Below, one piece after another: positions 6,140-8,045 of a DNA stretch of 8,045 nucleotides (position 1 is the first letter of the stretch; every line of letters begins with the position of its first letter). The notes beneath the pieces were generated by a model that saw only the letters and a list, made by a program, of their open reading frames with translations, did not search any database and was not told the DNA's origin. Source of the stretch: Lachnospiraceae bacterium (lineage in GTDB: Bacteria; Bacillota; Clostridia; Lachnospirales; Lachnospiraceae); contig JAJQGR010000348.1 in NCBI GenBank assembly GCA_021200345.1, positions 1 through 8,045 of the forward strand. Reading direction: 5' to 3'. The position numbers and the translations under genes are program-made.

Positions 6140-6499
6140 ATGAAAGAAATATCCTACAAAGCTTTGCAAATGAACCCCATGACCCTGATTGGCCAGGAGT
6201 GGATGCTGATCACTGCCGGTACAAAGGAACATGATTATAATACCATGACCGCCAGCTGGGGCCACCTCGGCTCCATCTGGGGAAATAACATGCCGACGGC
6301 AATTTGCTACCTTCGCCCCCAAAGGTACACCAAGGAGTTCCTGGATAAAGAAAGCCTGTATACCTTGTCATTCTATCCGGAAGAGTATAAGGGTAAACTT
6401 GCTTACCTGGGGACTCAATCCGGAAGAGATGAGGACAAAATAGCCAAAACCGGTCTGACGCCAGCATTTGGAGAAGGATACACGTATTTACTGCTTTGA
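6140..6499 (+). CDS. Flavin reductase family protein, 3'-truncated
   Basis: A 119-residue frame resembling FMN-binding split-barrel flavin reductases. Visible landmarks: NPMTLIGQEWMLITAG (12-27), the flavin-binding-type NTMTASWGHLG (34-44), YLRPQRYTKEF (57-67), YTLSFYPEEYK (74-84) and GRDEDKIAKTGLTP (95-108). These enzymes use NAD(P)H to reduce FMN or FAD, or act as small redox proteins. Family members in these bacteria run to about 160-180 residues. Here the similarity stops near residue 114 (GEGYTY) and the frame ends in LLL and a stop lying inside a 13-bp tandem repeat. The missing C-terminal part is not found in any frame before the next gene. It has a normal start with AAAGGA five bases upstream and a promoter at 6070-6098. 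It is probably a non-functional remnant cut by insertion or deletion of the neighbouring DNA. Confidence 0.8.
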   Translation: MKEISYKALQMNPMTLIGQEWMLITAGTKEHDYNTMTASWGHLGSIWGNNMPTAICYLRPQRYTKEFLDKESLYTLSFYPEEYKGKLAYLGTQSGRDEDKIAKTGLTPAFGEGYTYLLL

Positions 6500-6520
6500 A
6501 AATATAATTTGAAAATATAA
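6495..6520. repeat. Perfect 13-bp tandem repeat at the island junction
   Basis: TTTGAAAATATAA occurs at 6495-6507 and again, immediately adjacent, at 6508-6520. The first copy contains the stop codon of the truncated flavin reductase. The repeat sits between the end of the reductase similarity and the ribosome binding site of the methyltransferase gene. It contains TATAAT at 6503-6508 but no convincing -35 at the right distance. It could be a replication-slippage duplication, a junction scar or part of an attachment site. Confidence 0.8.
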
Positions 6521-6537
6521 AAAACGGGGGACTAAGC

Positions 6538-8045
6538 GTGACTGATAAATACTCATATGAGAGAGATGGGCAAATTGATTTTTATAAGATATTCTTACCC
6601 CGTGTCAATCCGAATTTAGATATTGATGAAATTCTAGCTGATAACAATGACGGCGTACTGAATGGCAATTTGCTTGAATTTAAACTGCATGTTGCAGATC
6701 TGAACGCAGTCCTTTTTCAATGTATAAAGTACTTATCTGCCCTGCGTGTCAAGGGAAAGCCGGTTCCTGCAAATATCCTGATTATTGATCTGAACGCCGC
6801 TACTGTGTGGGAGTATCATTCTGCCTCGTATTTGCAGTATATTGAAAAGCTGTATTCCGGCGGCGCGTCAAAAGATAACAGAGATTTTATAGGCAGCGCT
6901 GCGGAATGTACTTTACACTATAATAATCCGCTCGACGCGGAAAAACTCATTATAATCCTAAAAGAAAACAATTTTACGAAAATTCACATAGACGAAAACT
7001 GTGTTGTGGGCTGGGCCACATCTTTCTACAGGCTTGTTCCTAACGCCCGGAAAGAAGATTTTCTTGGCGATGATACAGGAAAGCATAAAACGGTAGGTGA
7101 AATACGCCGTCCTGTACATTTTAAGGATTTTATCTATCCATACACAGGGGAAACGAATGTCAGGTTCAACTATCTTATGGATAAATTGAATGACTTCCTG
7201 CAAAAGAAAAACCTCGGCGCATTTTACACGCCGGAATTATACGCGGTAAAATCGCTTGAATTGGTGCGTCAGGCGATTGCACGAGTGCCTGCAGGCAATG
7301 ACTATGTTATTATTGACCGTTGTGCCGGTACCGGAAATCTGGAAAGTCATATAACGGATGAAGAGATGCAGCACTGCATTGTCTCAACAGTCGAGTATTA
7401 TGAATATAAGGTTTTGCAGGAATTGATTGGCGCAAAGGTACGTCACATCATACCGCCGATTGAAATGGCGGACACATTTAACGCCGGGCTTGTAACAGGC
7501 GCGGACGCATTGAGTAAAGAATACATAGATAACCCGGTTATACGTCAGTATGTAGATAACCCGAATTGCACAATTATTCTGTTTGAAAATCCCCCGTATT
7601 CTGAAGCGTCAAGCATTGAACATCAAAAAAGAAAAGCTGGAAAATCCTCAGGGTGGAAAAACAGCTTCGTTATGCAGGAAATGAGAAAAGATAAAACGGT
7701 CAAGGGGTCTGCATATAATGACTTGGGTAATCTGTTTATCTGGTCTGCATTCAAATATTATTTGCGTCAGCCGACAGATAGCTATGTTGTATATTCTCCA
7801 GTGAAATATTGGAAAGCACAGCATTTGATTAGCAGGCAGTTTTTAGGCGGGTTTGCTTTTAACCGCCGCAATTTCCATACAAACATTGACGCCTGCATTA
7901 TGTGCGCACTATGGGGACAGGAATATTCGCAAATAGAAAGTTTTGATATTCAGGCCTTTGACATTACAAAAGGTGGGGTACTTTCTTTTTGTGGCAATTT
8001 GAAGATTTCCCGCATTCATAGTATTTACAGCCAGAAGTTCTATGA
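6538..8045 (+). CDS. PD-(D/E)XK nuclease-N6-adenine DNA methyltransferase fusion, type IIG-like, partial at right edge
   Basis: An uninterrupted frame of about 502 residues running off the window. The N-terminal region (about 1-100) shows a nuclease-like pattern: D38, then LEFK (E47, K49) giving D...E-x-K, followed by QCIKY (Q61-x3-Y65), the Q-x3-Y seen in HsdR and RecB-type nucleases. The methyltransferase part has motif X GAFYTP (227-232), motif I DRCAGTGNLE (260-269, SAM binding) and motif IV ENPPY (350-354, catalytic N-P-P-Y), as in Eco57I-like N6-adenine methylases. Endonuclease, methylase and later specificity regions in one chain would make it type IIG-like, but the C-terminus is outside the window. 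The start is GTG at 6538, seven bases after GGGGG; no ATG fits better. It follows the truncated flavin reductase by 38 bases and looks like the first gene of an acquired defence or mobile region. Confidence 0.82.
   Translation, partial: MTDKYSYERDGQIDFYKIFLPRVNPNLDIDEILADNNDGVLNGNLLEFKLHVADLNAVLFQCIKYLSALRVKGKPVPANILIIDLNAATVWEYHSASYLQYIEKLYSGGASKDNRDFIGSAAECTLHYNNPLDAEKLIIILKENNFTKIHIDENCVVGWATSFYRLVPNARKEDFLGDDTGKHKTVGEIRRPVHFKDFIYPYTGETNVRFNYLMDKLNDFLQKKNLGAFYTPELYAVKSLELVRQAIARVPAGNDYVIIDRCAGTGNLESHITDEEMQHCIVSTVEYYEYKVLQELIGAKVRHIIPPIEMADTFNAGLVTGADALSKEYIDNPVIRQYVDNPNCTIILFENPPYSEASSIEHQKRKAGKSSGWKNSFVMQEMRKDKTVKGSAYNDLGNLFIWSAFKYYLRQPTDSYVVYSPVKYWKAQHLISRQFLGGFAFNRRNFHTNIDACIMCALWGQEYSQIESFDIQAFDITKGGVLSFCGNLKISRIHSIYSQKFY

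Noticed and set aside
6503..6508. TATAAT in the tandem repeat as a dedicated promoter for the methyltransferase gene
   Set aside because: The -10 is perfect, but no -35-like hexamer lies 16-18 bases upstream and there is no extended TGn element, so it was not called.

Overview
The window looks like chromosomal DNA from a low- to mid-GC Firmicute, most likely a gut Clostridia member of the Lachnospiraceae type. This is inferred from strong AGGAGG-type ribosome binding sites, short intergenic gaps, and the protein families present (SLC45-like sugar transporter, GH13_31 glucosidase, YfcE phosphodiesterase, Rpn-like protein, Lachnospiraceae-style flavin reductase). No rRNA, tRNA, CRISPR array or complete insertion sequence was seen. 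No gene-free gap exceeds about 220 bases.

Left part (1-4704). A small HEAT-repeat protein lies on the minus strand, with a terminator beyond its 3' end. A divergent intergenic region (442-653) carries a promoter in each direction and a perfect AAACCGGTTT palindrome of the LacI-family operator kind. From there a plus-strand operon runs: an SLC45-type MFS sugar transporter, a membrane-anchored glycerophosphodiester phosphodiesterase (GDPD), and a GH13_31 alpha-glucosidase whose active site suggests a preference for alpha-1,6 bonds. A hairpin terminator ends it at 4679-4704. The likely logic is uptake of a small alpha-glucoside and its cytoplasmic hydrolysis under repression by a LacI-type regulator encoded outside the window. 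The GDPD between the two sugar genes is the odd partner and hints at a substrate containing glycerol or glycerol phosphate.

Middle part (4716-6026). A YfcE-type metallophosphoesterase on the minus strand converges with the operon and shares its terminator. Divergent from it is a short Rpn (PD-(D/E)XK nuclease/transposase-like) gene that has lost the usual acidic motif and the C-terminal part of the family.

Right part (6070-8045). A flavin reductase gene is cut short after about 115 residues. The break is immediately followed by a perfect 13-bp tandem repeat and then by a long open frame running off the right edge. That frame encodes an N-terminal PD-(D/E)XK-like nuclease region fused to an Eco57I-like N6-adenine DNA methyltransferase. 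This has the look of a type IIG-like restriction-modification or defence gene, and the junction at about 6485-6537 is probably the edge of an acquired island. This right-hand junction and the N-terminal nuclease on the methyltransferase are the most promising places to look for something new.
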